Assembly: GCF_013034685.1 (NCBI RefSeq)
Contig: NZ_WQGO01000003.1
Coordinates: forward strand, 310,001-374,000
Reading direction: 5' to 3'
Length of the DNA stretch: 64,000 nucleotides
Origin: Ruegeria lacuscaerulensis
GTDB lineage: Bacteria > Pseudomonadota > Alphaproteobacteria > Rhodobacterales > Rhodobacteraceae
The notes under the pieces were generated by a model. It had not been told where the DNA came from and searched no databases. It worked only from the letters and a program-made list of their open reading frames with translations. Shown here piece by piece: positions 37,852 through 46,220 of this stretch. A program made the translations under genes and the position numbers. Position 1 is the stretch's first letter. Every line of letters begins with the position of its first letter.

Positions 37852-39411
37852 ATGGCAGACACGACAAAGCGCAGACGCCGCAGTGGAGGGCGCGCAGGGG
37901 CCGCTGAACGCCGAGGCTCGGCCGTAATCGACCAGATGCCGTGGAACCCTCCGGTCAATACGGATGCACCGACCGAGCCGCTTGGTCCTGAGGGGATTGA
38001 AGCGATCCACGAAGGGGCGATGCGCATTCTCGAAGAGATCGGTATTGAATTCTACAACGAGGAAGCCATCGGCATACTGCGTCAGGCAGGCTGTACCATC
38101 GACGGCGACAATGTCCGCATGGGGCGCGATTTCGTCATGGAGATGGTGGGCAAGGCTCCCTCATCCTTTACCATCACGCCGCGTAATCCGGCACGCCAGA
38201 TTGAAATCGGTGGGCGCAATCTGCTGTTCGGCAATGTCTCGTCCCCGCCCAACTATTGGGATATGGAGATCGGCACGAAAGTGCCCGGCAATCGCGAAAT
38301 GTGCCGGAACCTTTTGAAACTGACGCAATATTTCAACTGCATTCACTTTGCAGGCGGTTATCCGGTGGAACCGGTCGACATCCACGCCAGCGTGCGCCAT
38401 CTGGATGTGCTCTATGACAAACTGACCCTGACCGACAAGGCGATGCACGCCTATTCACTGGGCAAGGAACGGGTCGAGGACGTGATGGAGATGGTGAGGA
38501 TCGCAGGCGGTCTAAGCCATGAGGAATTCGAGGCGACGCCCCGGATGTATACCAACATCAACTCGACCTCGCCGTTGAAACATGACCACCCGATGATTGA
38601 CGGCTGCCTACGTCTGGCACGGCGGGGGCAGGCGATTGTGGTGACGCCCTTTACGCTGGCTGGCGCGATGGCCCCGGTTACAATGGCGGGCGCGGTCGCG
38701 CAATCTCTGGCCGAGGCGCTCTGCGCGATTGCGCTGTTCCAATATGTCCGGCCCGGCATTCCCTGCGTGATCGGAACCTTTACCTCGAACGTGGATATGA
38801 AATCTGGCGCGCCGGCGTTCGGAACACCGGAATATATGCGCTCGACCCAGATGACCGGCCAGATGGCACGGTTTTACGGCCTGCCCTTGCGGTCCTCGGG
38901 CGTGTGTGCGGCAAACGTGCCAGATGGGCAATCGGTTTGGGAAACGTCGAACTCACTGTGGGCGGCGGTGCAGTCAGGGACCAATATAGTCTACCACGCC
39001 GCAGGTTGGCTTGAGGGAGGGCTGATCGCCAGCCCGGAAAAGTTCATTATGGATTGCGAAGTTTTGCAGCAAATCCAAAGGTATATGCAGCCCGAGATCA
39101 CGGCGACCGGGCCGGATGAGATTGCGTTGGATGCGATCCGTGCGGTCGGCAATGACGGGCATTTCTTTGGCATCCAGCACACGCAGGACCGTTATACTAC
39201 GGCATTCTACCAACCTTTCCTCAGCGACTGGAAGAATTTCGAAGGGTGGAACGTAGCGGGTGGTATCTGGACTGCAGAACGCGCCCATCACATGTTCAAA
39301 GAGATCATCACCAGCTTTGAACCCCCACCGATGGACGAAGGTATCCGACAGGAACTGGCGGAATTCGTTGAACGCCGAAAGGCCGAGGGCGGAGCACCGA
39401 CCGATTTCTAA
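37852..39411 (+). CDS. Trimethylamine-methyltransferase (MttB) family protein without pyrrolysine
   Basis: A 519-residue MttB-superfamily TIM-barrel enzyme. Family segments include GPEGIEAIHEGAMRILEEIGIEFYNEEA, FTITPRNPARQIEIGGRN, LTDKAMHAYSLGKERVEDVMEMVRIAGG, YTNINSTSPLKHDHPMIDG, VVTPFTLAGAMAPVTMAGAVAQ and PAFGTPEYMRSTQMTGQMARFYGLPLRSSG. No in-frame amber codon is present, so it is one of the Pyl-free homologues; the characterised ones include a glycine-betaine methyltransferase. No corrinoid protein lies next to it, so the methyl acceptor is encoded elsewhere or the chemistry differs. AGGGGA lies ahead of ATG 37852. Confidence 0.85.
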   Translation: MADTTKRRRRSGGRAGAAERRGSAVIDQMPWNPPVNTDAPTEPLGPEGIEAIHEGAMRILEEIGIEFYNEEAIGILRQAGCTIDGDNVRMGRDFVMEMVGKAPSSFTITPRNPARQIEIGGRNLLFGNVSSPPNYWDMEIGTKVPGNREMCRNLLKLTQYFNCIHFAGGYPVEPVDIHASVRHLDVLYDKLTLTDKAMHAYSLGKERVEDVMEMVRIAGGLSHEEFEATPRMYTNINSTSPLKHDHPMIDGCLRLARRGQAIVVTPFTLAGAMAPVTMAGAVAQSLAEALCAIALFQYVRPGIPCVIGTFTSNVDMKSGAPAFGTPEYMRSTQMTGQMARFYGLPLRSSGVCAANVPDGQSVWETSNSLWAAVQSGTNIVYHAAGWLEGGLIASPEKFIMDCEVLQQIQRYMQPEITATGPDEIALDAIRAVGNDGHFFGIQHTQDRYTTAFYQPFLSDWKNFEGWNVAGGIWTAERAHHMFKEIITSFEPPPMDEGIRQELAEFVERRKAEGGAPTDF

Positions 39412-39533
39412 CAGTTTAGAAAGAGATTCCAGGTTGATACTCGATTGGATTGTCCATATCCGAAGCTGCGTTTTGGCGATTTGTTAAGGATTCGTCGGTC
39501 AGACTACGTGTGAAACCAAGCTGGGGCTTTGAC

Positions 39534-40121
39534 ATGCATGGTCTGATCAATCGAGCGGTCCAATCCTTCGTTTGCGCGACATACGGGCAATCCTGCTGGC
39601 TGCACGTGACCGAAGTCGCAGAACTTGGCTTTTCCGAGTTTGAGGCGATGTTGGTCTATGACGACGACGTCAGCGCGCGCATGCTGGAGATATTGTGCGC
39701 TAAACTCGATCGCCCGCGCGCCGAACTGCTAGAGGATTTGGGGACCTACCTAGTCTCTCACCCCAACATGGAAGATCTACGACGCCTGCTGCGGTTTGGC
39801 GGAGTGACGTATGTCGAATTTCTGCATTCACTTGATGACCTTTCTGATCGGGTTCGCCTTGCGGTCTCGGACCTGCGTTTGCCCGAACTGGAACTACGCG
39901 AGATGTCGCCAACCGAGTTCCAGCTTCTGTGTCATCCGGGTTTGCCCGGATATTCCAGCGTGATGGTGGGCGTGCTCCGCGCGGTTGCGGATGACTATGG
40001 TGCATTGGCCATTCTTACCCATGAGGGGCAAAGGGGGGACGCCGAAGTTATTTCGATCATCCTAGTTGAAAGCGCCTTTGCTCAAGGCCGTCAGTTTGAG
40101 TTGGGGGCGCGAAAAGCATGA
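39534..40121 (+). CDS. H-NOX-fold protein lacking the canonical heme ligands
   Basis: A 195-residue protein of the H-NOX (HNOB) family: MHGLINRAVQSFVCATYGQSCWLHV, GTYLVSHPNMEDLRRLLRFGG, FLHSLDDLSDRVRLAVSDLRLPELELRE, VMVGVLRAVADDYGAL. Against guanylate cyclase beta-1 (LDALHDHL, His105), the axial position is Ser104. The Y-x-S-x-R heme-propionate motif reads C133-H-P135-G-L137. Both canonical heme contacts are thus gone while the fold is kept. MHGLIN (39534) is the family start; an earlier ATG is ignored. Its stop overlaps the cyclase gene (ATGA), so the two are surely partners. Confidence 0.85.
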   Translation: MHGLINRAVQSFVCATYGQSCWLHVTEVAELGFSEFEAMLVYDDDVSARMLEILCAKLDRPRAELLEDLGTYLVSHPNMEDLRRLLRFGGVTYVEFLHSLDDLSDRVRLAVSDLRLPELELREMSPTEFQLLCHPGLPGYSSVMVGVLRAVADDYGALAILTHEGQRGDAEVISIILVESAFAQGRQFELGARKA

Positions 40122-41119
40122 TGAGCAATGTCGAATTGGCCGGGTTGCTGGACACGCTTTGCCCGATGTTCGTTCTCGTCGATCGAGACGGACGCATTCA
40201 GCGTGTGGGGCCGACCGTTCAAAAACTTCGGCCGGATACACCGATGCGTGGGCAGGCTTTCCTGGACGTTTTCGAACTGGTTCGACCCCGAAAGGTGACA
40301 ACCTTGTCGGCCTTGCTTTCTCTGGCCGGGGCAAAACTGCACCTCAAGCTGCATGACAGGCCGCGTACGGCCCTTAAAGGCTTGGTCGCGCCCTTGCCGA
40401 ACGATATGGGGGCGGTCGTGAACCTGTCCTTCGGAATTTCGATCCTGGATGCGGTACGGGACTATGCGCTGACCAGTGCCGATTTTTCCGGCACAGATCT
40501 TGCGATTGAACTGCTCTATCTGGTCGAAGCCAAATCCGCCGCGATGGAGGCGTCCCGTTCACTAAACCTGCGCCTGCAGGGCGCGATGCTTGCGGCCGAG
40601 GAGCAGGCCTATACCGATATGTTAACCGGCCTCAAGAACCGCCGTGCGATGGATGTGGTGTTGGGGCATTTGGTCTCAGGCAATGGACCATTTGCGCTAA
40701 TGCATCTGGATCTGGACTATTTCAAATCAGTCAATGACCGGTTTGGCCATGCCGCTGGGGATTATGTTCTGAAACAGGCCGCGCGCATCATGGTGGAAGA
40801 GACGCGTGCAGATGACACCGTCGCGCGCGTCGGAGGGGATGAATTCGTAATCATTTTCAAAGGCTTGGTCAATGAGGCTGTACTGTCCGCGATCGCGACC
40901 CGACTGATTGAGCGGTTGCAACATCCCATAAGTTTTGAAGGGTCAACCTGCTGCATATCGGCCAGTATCGGAACCGCGCTTTCCACGCAATTTCACTCCC
41001 CCAAACCTGCCGAGATTTTGAACGCCGCCGATCAGGCCTTGTACGAGGCCAAGCGAAAAGGCAGGTCTCGTAACTGCCTGTTCTCATCACTGGCGCACAA
41101 GGCGATGCCTCCGCAATAG
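40118..41119 (+). CDS. HNOBA-GGDEF diguanylate cyclase, H-NOX partner
   Basis: A 333-residue protein. Residues 1-125 form an HNOBA/PAS-like domain (CPMFVLVDRDGRIQRVGPTVQKL, FLDVFELVRPRKV). A coiled coil follows (ADFSGTDLAIELLYLVEAKSAAMEASRSLNLRLQGAMLAAEEQA), then a GGDEF domain with DMLTGLKNRRAMD, LDLDYFKSVNDRFGHAAGD and an intact GGDEF at 239-243. An RxxD inhibitory site (RADD) sits five residues before it. The H-NOX + HNOBA + coil + cyclase layout mirrors soluble guanylate cyclase, split over two genes with c-di-GMP as product. The start overlaps the H-NOX stop. Confidence 0.9.
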   Translation: MMSNVELAGLLDTLCPMFVLVDRDGRIQRVGPTVQKLRPDTPMRGQAFLDVFELVRPRKVTTLSALLSLAGAKLHLKLHDRPRTALKGLVAPLPNDMGAVVNLSFGISILDAVRDYALTSADFSGTDLAIELLYLVEAKSAAMEASRSLNLRLQGAMLAAEEQAYTDMLTGLKNRRAMDVVLGHLVSGNGPFALMHLDLDYFKSVNDRFGHAAGDYVLKQAARIMVEETRADDTVARVGGDEFVIIFKGLVNEAVLSAIATRLIERLQHPISFEGSTCCISASIGTALSTQFHSPKPAEILNAADQALYEAKRKGRSRNCLFSSLAHKAMPPQ

Positions 41120-41125
41120 CAGGCG

Positions 41126-41824
41126 TCAGGTAGAAAGAAACGCCTTGCTGAGGGTCGCGGCGATATGGCGTTGAATGCCGGGAAGCTCTCCGACGACGGG
41201 TAGGGTGTCGCCCTGAAAGGCAGCCTTTTCCAATTCTTGCGGGATGTCCTCTAGAACGTGTCCGCCAGTGCAGGCAAAAAACGGCAAACAAATTGCTTGC
41301 GCACCCGCTTTTGATGCGGCGTCAGAGATGAACGGGGGTTCCTCGACAAAGCCGACGCGAAGAGACTTGAACGGTAAAGTCTGACCCAACGCCTCGGCGA
41401 AGTGCAAAGCCACGGCAGAGGGGTTGCGGCTGCGGCCGGACCCGTGGGCGGCGAGAACAAGATCGGTCTCAGTGGCCTGCCAATGACGCTGCGCAAGAGC
41501 CTCGGTCAGAGCCTGTGCCACAAGGTTGGGCAATTCGGGGTCTACTCCAAGCGGGTCCAGAATATGAAGGGGGCGGTCGCCCAACCGCTTGGGCAACGCG
41601 TTGGTCACGAACCACCCCTTGGCCATGAAAAGCGGAAAGAGAACGGTATCGTCCGGTAGCTTTTGCAGGCAGGATTCGAGCTGTCCCGGTGCGGCCAGCG
41701 TGGCGGAAACCACCGTGATATCCGGGCACAGCGCATCGACGCTACGGGCATAGTCTGCTAATGCGGCCTCGGCCGGTTCCGGGTCAGAGGGTTGGCCATG
41801 GGCGACGATGACGGCATGCGGCAT
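41126..41824 (-). CDS. CbiX/SirB-family chelatase-like protein
   Basis: A 232-residue two-lobe protein. AVIVAHGQPSDPEPAEA (lobe 1, His) and LVLAAHGSGRSRNPSAVA (lobe 2, His) match the CbiX/sirohydrochlorin chelatase repeats, with LFPLFMAKGWFV and LPFFACTGGHVLEDIPQEL the second metal-proximal segments. It could insert cobalt or iron into sirohydrochlorin, or be a non-catalytic relative. No cobalamin or siroheme gene is adjacent. It is convergent with the cyclase gene, 6 bases away. Confidence 0.8.
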   Translation of the reverse strand: MPHAVIVAHGQPSDPEPAEAALADYARSVDALCPDITVVSATLAAPGQLESCLQKLPDDTVLFPLFMAKGWFVTNALPKRLGDRPLHILDPLGVDPELPNLVAQALTEALAQRHWQATETDLVLAAHGSGRSRNPSAVALHFAEALGQTLPFKSLRVGFVEEPPFISDAASKAGAQAICLPFFACTGGHVLEDIPQELEKAAFQGDTLPVVGELPGIQRHIAATLSKAFLST

Positions 41825-41895
41825 AAGTACGATCCTTGTTGCGTGACCGGATAGGTGTGTTTGTACAACCCAAAGTCAACCGGAAACCAAATGCT

Positions 41896-42828
41896 CTATC
41901 CCAGCAGAGCAAGCCACAGCCAAACCGTCAGGATCGACGAGGCAGTACCGATCAGCACCGATGAGGCCGCGACCCGTCGCGCGCGCCCATACATATTGGC
42001 AAAGATATAGGCGTTGAACCCCGGTGCCATGGCCGCGTTCAGCACGCCCGAGCGGAACAGATCCTTCGGCAGCCCGACGCTTGATCCGAATAGCCAGACC
42101 AGACTTGGATGCAGCAGCAGCGACACACCGCAAACATAGGCGATGGTGCGCAAGTCGCCTTCGGGCCGGTATTTGACAAGAACGCCGCCTAGGGCAAACA
42201 AGGCTCCGGGCAGGGCGGCGCGGGTGATCAGGCCAAGGGCGTCATCGACCACTCCGGGCACGCCAACCCCGGACAGGTTGATTATGAATCCCGATGCAAT
42301 CCCCAGGATCAACGCATTTCGGAACATCGCGGACAATACCGAGCGTATCATACGCGTGCTACCGTTGCCGCGACTGCGAATGACCTCCATCACTGTGATG
42401 CCGATGCCATAGCAAAACGGCGCATGGAAGGCGATGATAGCATAGTTCCCGGCTAGGTTTTCAGGGCCATAAGCGCGCTCGGTAATCGGCAGGCCCAGCA
42501 GGACCGAGTTCGAGAACAGGCAGCAGAAGCCGATCGCGACGCAATCCTCCCACTCGCGCCGGAAGATCAGGCGCGCGCCGAACAGGCCGGCGCAGAAACA
42601 TAGGCCCGCAGCGGTGTAGAAACTGAACAGCAGGCGCGGGTCGAAACTGGCGCTGAGGTCCAGATTGGCGATGGCCAGAAACAGCAAGCAGGGAATGGCG
42701 AAGCCCTGGGTGAACTTCATCAGCCCGTCGATATGAACCTCTTTGAAATACCCCAACCGGGTCGAGGCATATCCCGCGCCGATCACCAGAAATACTGGCA
42801 GGATAACGTCGATCAGGCTTTGCAGCAT
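41896..42828 (-). CDS. AEC-family transporter
   Basis: A 310-residue membrane protein with ten predicted TM helices in two five-helix halves. It begins LIDVILPVFLVIGAGYASTRLG and carries FAIPCLLFLAIANLDL, VALGLPITERAYGPE-like and PGALFALGGVLVKY segments of the auxin-efflux-carrier (AEC) family. Bacterial members export or import carboxylates such as malonate or malate. The substrate cannot be inferred here. It is likely an independent minus-strand gene, 42 bases after the MBL gene in coordinate order. Confidence 0.88.
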   Translation of the reverse strand: MLQSLIDVILPVFLVIGAGYASTRLGYFKEVHIDGLMKFTQGFAIPCLLFLAIANLDLSASFDPRLLFSFYTAAGLCFCAGLFGARLIFRREWEDCVAIGFCCLFSNSVLLGLPITERAYGPENLAGNYAIIAFHAPFCYGIGITVMEVIRSRGNGSTRMIRSVLSAMFRNALILGIASGFIINLSGVGVPGVVDDALGLITRAALPGALFALGGVLVKYRPEGDLRTIAYVCGVSLLLHPSLVWLFGSSVGLPKDLFRSGVLNAAMAPGFNAYIFANMYGRARRVAASSVLIGTASSILTVWLWLALLG

Positions 42829-42870
42829 GGTGCCATCCGGTGAGATATTGCGGCAGGCACCACCGACATT

Positions 42871-43668
42871 TTACAGCGCCTGATGAATCACCATGCCATC
42901 ATAGGCCGGGGTGATGTGGTCGGCGGTTTCGGCCTTGACCGTGGCATAGTCCATGTCGATATGCATATTGGTCAGCACCGCGCGCTTCGGTTCGAGCTGT
43001 TCGATCCAACCAAGCGTCTTTTCCAGATGCGCATGAGTGGGATGCGGCGTGCGGCGCAGCGCGTCGATGACTAAACAGTCCAGCCCTTGCAGTGCAGGCC
43101 ATGCGTCGTCATAGATCTCGGCCACGTCAGGCAGATAGACCAGTCCGCCAATCCGAAAACCCAGCGCGTCGATCGAACCGTGATTGACCTTGAACGGCTG
43201 TAACGGGATCGGGCCACCGGGGCCGTCGATCTCGAACGGGCCGTCGATGGTTTTCAGATCAAGGATCGGCGGGTAGGGCGAGCTGTCAGGCTGGATGAAC
43301 GCATATCCGAACCGTCCCAGCAGGTCGTTTTGCGTGTCACCGTCCGCCCAGACAGGTATGCGGGTGCGCATGTTGAACACGATCATGCGCAGGTCATCTA
43401 TGCCGTGGACGTGGTCGGCATGGCTGTGGGTGTAGACCACCCCATCCAGACGCCCGGTGCCGGTATCCAGCAACTGGCTGCGCATATCCGGCGTGGTGTC
43501 GATCAGGACCGAGGTTGTGCCTTCGGGCCCATCGCGCTCTACCAGCATGGAACAGCGACGGCGGATGTTCTTGGGGTTTTCGGGGTCGCAATCGCCCCAA
43601 TGCCCGCCCAACCGGGGTACGCCGCCGGATGACCCGCAGCCCAGAATGGTGCAGCGTATCTGGGTCAT
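42871..43668 (-). CDS. MBL-fold hydrolase (PhnP-like)
   Basis: A 265-residue metallo-beta-lactamase-fold protein with the motif THSHADHVHGIDDLRM and later metal ligands (NHGSIDAL, PTHAHLEKTL). It opens RCTILGCGSSGGVPRLGG, the hallmark of PhnP/phosphodiesterase-type members that hydrolyse cyclic phosphodiesters. Its first codons overlap tatD by four bases; the tmk-holB-tatD-MBL order is common in alphaproteobacteria, so it is probably a housekeeping gene. Confidence 0.87.
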   Translation of the reverse strand: MTQIRCTILGCGSSGGVPRLGGHWGDCDPENPKNIRRRCSMLVERDGPEGTTSVLIDTTPDMRSQLLDTGTGRLDGVVYTHSHADHVHGIDDLRMIVFNMRTRIPVWADGDTQNDLLGRFGYAFIQPDSSPYPPILDLKTIDGPFEIDGPGGPIPLQPFKVNHGSIDALGFRIGGLVYLPDVAEIYDDAWPALQGLDCLVIDALRRTPHPTHAHLEKTLGWIEQLEPKRAVLTNMHIDMDYATVKAETADHITPAYDGMVIHQAL

Positions 43669-44471
43669 GCAGCCGCCTTGTAGGTTGCGGCTTTGGTGAA
43701 CAGCCGCTCGAAATTCAGCTGGGTCTGAGCGGCGAACTCGGCATAGTCCATACCGAACACCTCGGCCCCTTTGCGGGCGGTATGGGCGGTATAGGCGGGC
43801 TCGTTGCGTTTGCCGCGGAACGGGGGCGGGGCCAGATAGGGCGCGTCGGTTTCGACCAGAACGCGATCGACTGGGGCGGTGGCAAAGATATCGCGCAGCT
43901 CCTGGCTTTTGGGGAAGGCGGCGATGCCGGACATGGACAGGTAAAAACCCAGATCCAGCGCGGCTTTGGCCAGTTCCGCCGATGAGGAAAAGCAGTGCAT
44001 CACGCAGGAATAGGGCGCGTTGCGATGTTCCTCGGCCAGAATGCGGGCCATGTCCTCGTCCGCCGCACGGGCGTGAATAATCAGGGGTAGGCCGGTGCGC
44101 TGGGCCGCCTCGATATGGACACGTAGAGATTGTTTTTGCACTTCGGCGCTGTCGGCGGTGTAATGGTAATCCAGCCCGGTCTCACCAATACCGACGAATT
44201 TCGGGTGCTGGGACAGTGCGACCAGTTCGTCTACGGTTGCCATCTGCTCATCCGCAGCGCTCATGGGGTGGGTGCCGGCGGCGTAGAAGACAGGGGCGTG
44301 GGCCTCGGCTATCGCGCGGACGCTGGGTTCATTGCGCAGCTTGGTGCAGATTGTGACCATACGGGTTACGCCCGCGTCAATCGCATTGGCGACGATCTGG
44401 TCCAACTGGCCTTCGAAATCGGGGAAGTCCAGATGGCAATGGCTGTCGGTGATCTGGGGGGTGTCGCTCAT
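43665..44471 (-). CDS. tatD: TatD-family metal-dependent hydrolase
   Basis: A 268-residue TIM-barrel deoxyribonuclease/hydrolase. It has the metal triad in DSHCHLDFPDFEG, GIGETGLDYHY, PLIIHARAADEDM, VMHCFSSSAELA and ETDAPYLAPPPFRGKRNEPAY. TatD enzymes are 3'-5' DNases linked to DNA turnover or repair. It overlaps holB (upstream) and the MBL gene (downstream) by four bases each, so the three are translated together. Confidence 0.93.
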   Translation of the reverse strand: MSDTPQITDSHCHLDFPDFEGQLDQIVANAIDAGVTRMVTICTKLRNEPSVRAIAEAHAPVFYAAGTHPMSAADEQMATVDELVALSQHPKFVGIGETGLDYHYTADSAEVQKQSLRVHIEAAQRTGLPLIIHARAADEDMARILAEEHRNAPYSCVMHCFSSSAELAKAALDLGFYLSMSGIAAFPKSQELRDIFATAPVDRVLVETDAPYLAPPPFRGKRNEPAYTAHTARKGAEVFGMDYAEFAAQTQLNFERLFTKAATYKAAA

Positions 44472-45589
44472 CTGCTCTGACCGGCGGTTTCCTGTATCTT
44501 GAACACCGTATCTAGGACCAGAGCCGCAGGGTCAAGGTTCACCGCCTGACCATGGCGTGCGCGGGCTGTGATTGTCGCAGCCACCTCAGCCCATTTGCGG
44601 GCCTGATGGGGGGATTGGGATAGGCGCGACAGGATTTCGGCCTCATGCGGGGCGGCTTCGGGCAGGGGGGCTGCGCCGGTCGCTCCGGTCAGGGCAAGGC
44701 GCGACAGGGCCACGTCGATCAGGGTTAAAAGCAGCTCGAACCTCTCAGCCGCGCCGCGCTGGGCGGCGGCCTCGGCCAGTTTCAGGGCGCGTTGACGGTC
44801 CATGCGGGGCAGGGTGCCGAGGATGTCGATGAACTCGGCGTAAATCTCTAACCCGCCCAGGTTAATCAGGCGCACCGCGTCCCCGACAGAGCCAGCGGCG
44901 AGGGCGGCCAGATTATCTGGTTGCGTAGGCATTTCGGCTCCGGTTTGGGCCAGTGCGGACTGCATATCGTCAGCCCCTAATGGGGATAGGCGCAGGGTTC
45001 GACAGCGCGACCGGATTGTTGGCAACAGGCGCGAGGGCTGGTGCGAGATCAACAGCAGCGTCGTACGCGCGGGCGGTTCTTCCAGCATTTTCAACAGGGC
45101 GTTGGCGGCGCTGACATTCATCTCATCAGCCGCGTCTACGATGACCACGCGCCGCCCGCCATCGGCCGAGGACAGGCCGAAGAACTTGCCCAGCTTGCGG
45201 ATGTCATCCACCACGATCTCACTCCGCAGCCGCCCTTGATCGTTCAGCGTTCGGGTAATGGCGGCCAGGCCGGGTTCGGCCCCGGCCTGAATGCGGTGGG
45301 CGACGGGGTGGTCGGGGTCGATCGCGAGCGTCTCAGGGGGCGGGGGCGCGCCGAACAGCCCGTTATCCTCAGCCGGAGGGGTCGCCAGCAGGAACCGCGC
45401 GATCTGCCACGCAAGCGTAGCTTTGCCCACCCCGCGCGGGCCGGTCAGCAGCCAGCCGTGGTGCAGACGGTCCGAGGTGTAGGCGTTCAGAAAGGCCTGT
45501 TCGGCCTCGGCCTGCCCGAACAAGGTCGCGGTTTCGCGCGGATGCGGGGCACCGGGGGCCTGATCCGGGGTCGGGGTGTCGTCACTCAT
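44468..45589 (-). CDS. holB: DNA polymerase III delta-prime subunit
   Basis: A 373-residue clamp-loader subunit of the AAA+ fold. A near-Walker A motif, LLTGPRGVGKATL, is present, and VIVDAADEMNVSAANALLKMLEEPPARTTLLLISHQPSRLLPTIRSRC is the sensor/SRC region conserved in clamp loaders (SRC at its end). It loads the beta clamp with the tau and delta subunits. It lies downstream of tmk by 10 bases in the usual tmk-holB order. Confidence 0.92.
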   Translation of the reverse strand: MSDDTPTPDQAPGAPHPRETATLFGQAEAEQAFLNAYTSDRLHHGWLLTGPRGVGKATLAWQIARFLLATPPAEDNGLFGAPPPPETLAIDPDHPVAHRIQAGAEPGLAAITRTLNDQGRLRSEIVVDDIRKLGKFFGLSSADGGRRVVIVDAADEMNVSAANALLKMLEEPPARTTLLLISHQPSRLLPTIRSRCRTLRLSPLGADDMQSALAQTGAEMPTQPDNLAALAAGSVGDAVRLINLGGLEIYAEFIDILGTLPRMDRQRALKLAEAAAQRGAAERFELLLTLIDVALSRLALTGATGAAPLPEAAPHEAEILSRLSQSPHQARKWAEVAATITARARHGQAVNLDPAALVLDTVFKIQETAGQSR

Positions 45590-45599
45590 GGGTCGTCCG

Positions 45600-46208
45600 T
45601 CACAAGGATTGCAGGACGATATCTGTCACATCGCGGGCCACACTGTCCATGTCCCGGTTGCCATCGATCACGCGAAAACGGTCCGGGAACTCATCGGCCA
45701 GCGCCAGAAACCCTGCGCGCATCTTTTGCTGCAACTCCAGGCCGAAATCCTCGAACCGTTCCTCGGTGCCTTGCCGCCCCTTGGCGCGAGACAGGCCGAT
45801 TTCGGGGTCCATGTCGATCAGCAGGGTCAGGTCGGGTTCGCGCCCGATCATCAGCTTGTGCAACTGATCCACCACAGGGCGCAGATTGCCACGTGACATG
45901 CCCTGGTACATGCGCGTGCTGTCGGCGAACCGGTCGCAGATCACGACTTTTCCAGCCGCCAGCGCGGGTTCAATGGTGCGTTCCAGATGGTCGCGGCGGG
46001 CGGCAGTGAACAGCAGCAGCTCTGTCTCGGCTGACCAGCGGTCGGGATCACCTTCCAATACCAGCCTGCGGATTTCCTCGGCCCCGGCTGAACCGCCGGG
46101 TTCGCGGGTCAGAACAACGTCGCGGCCCAATCCGCGCAAGTGATCGGCCAGCATACGCGCCTGCGAGGACTTGCCCGACCCATCAATGCCTTCAAATGTC
46201 AGAAACAC
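45600..46208 (-). CDS. tmk: Thymidylate kinase
   Basis: A 202-residue kinase phosphorylating dTMP to dTDP. It has the P-loop FEGIDGSGKSSQARML, the DR(Y/F)-type substrate motif VICDRFADSTRMYQG, and the LID region EIGLSRAKGRQGTEERFEDFGLELQQK. It belongs to the bacterial dTMP kinase family, with a standard length near 210. It sits in a tight minus-strand chain: dacC stops 13 bases upstream and holB starts 10 bases downstream. Confidence 0.95.
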   Translation of the reverse strand: MFLTFEGIDGSGKSSQARMLADHLRGLGRDVVLTREPGGSAGAEEIRRLVLEGDPDRWSAETELLLFTAARRDHLERTIEPALAAGKVVICDRFADSTRMYQGMSRGNLRPVVDQLHKLMIGREPDLTLLIDMDPEIGLSRAKGRQGTEERFEDFGLELQQKMRAGFLALADEFPDRFRVIDGNRDMDSVARDVTDIVLQSL

Positions 46209-46220
46209 GCGGTGCCCTTG

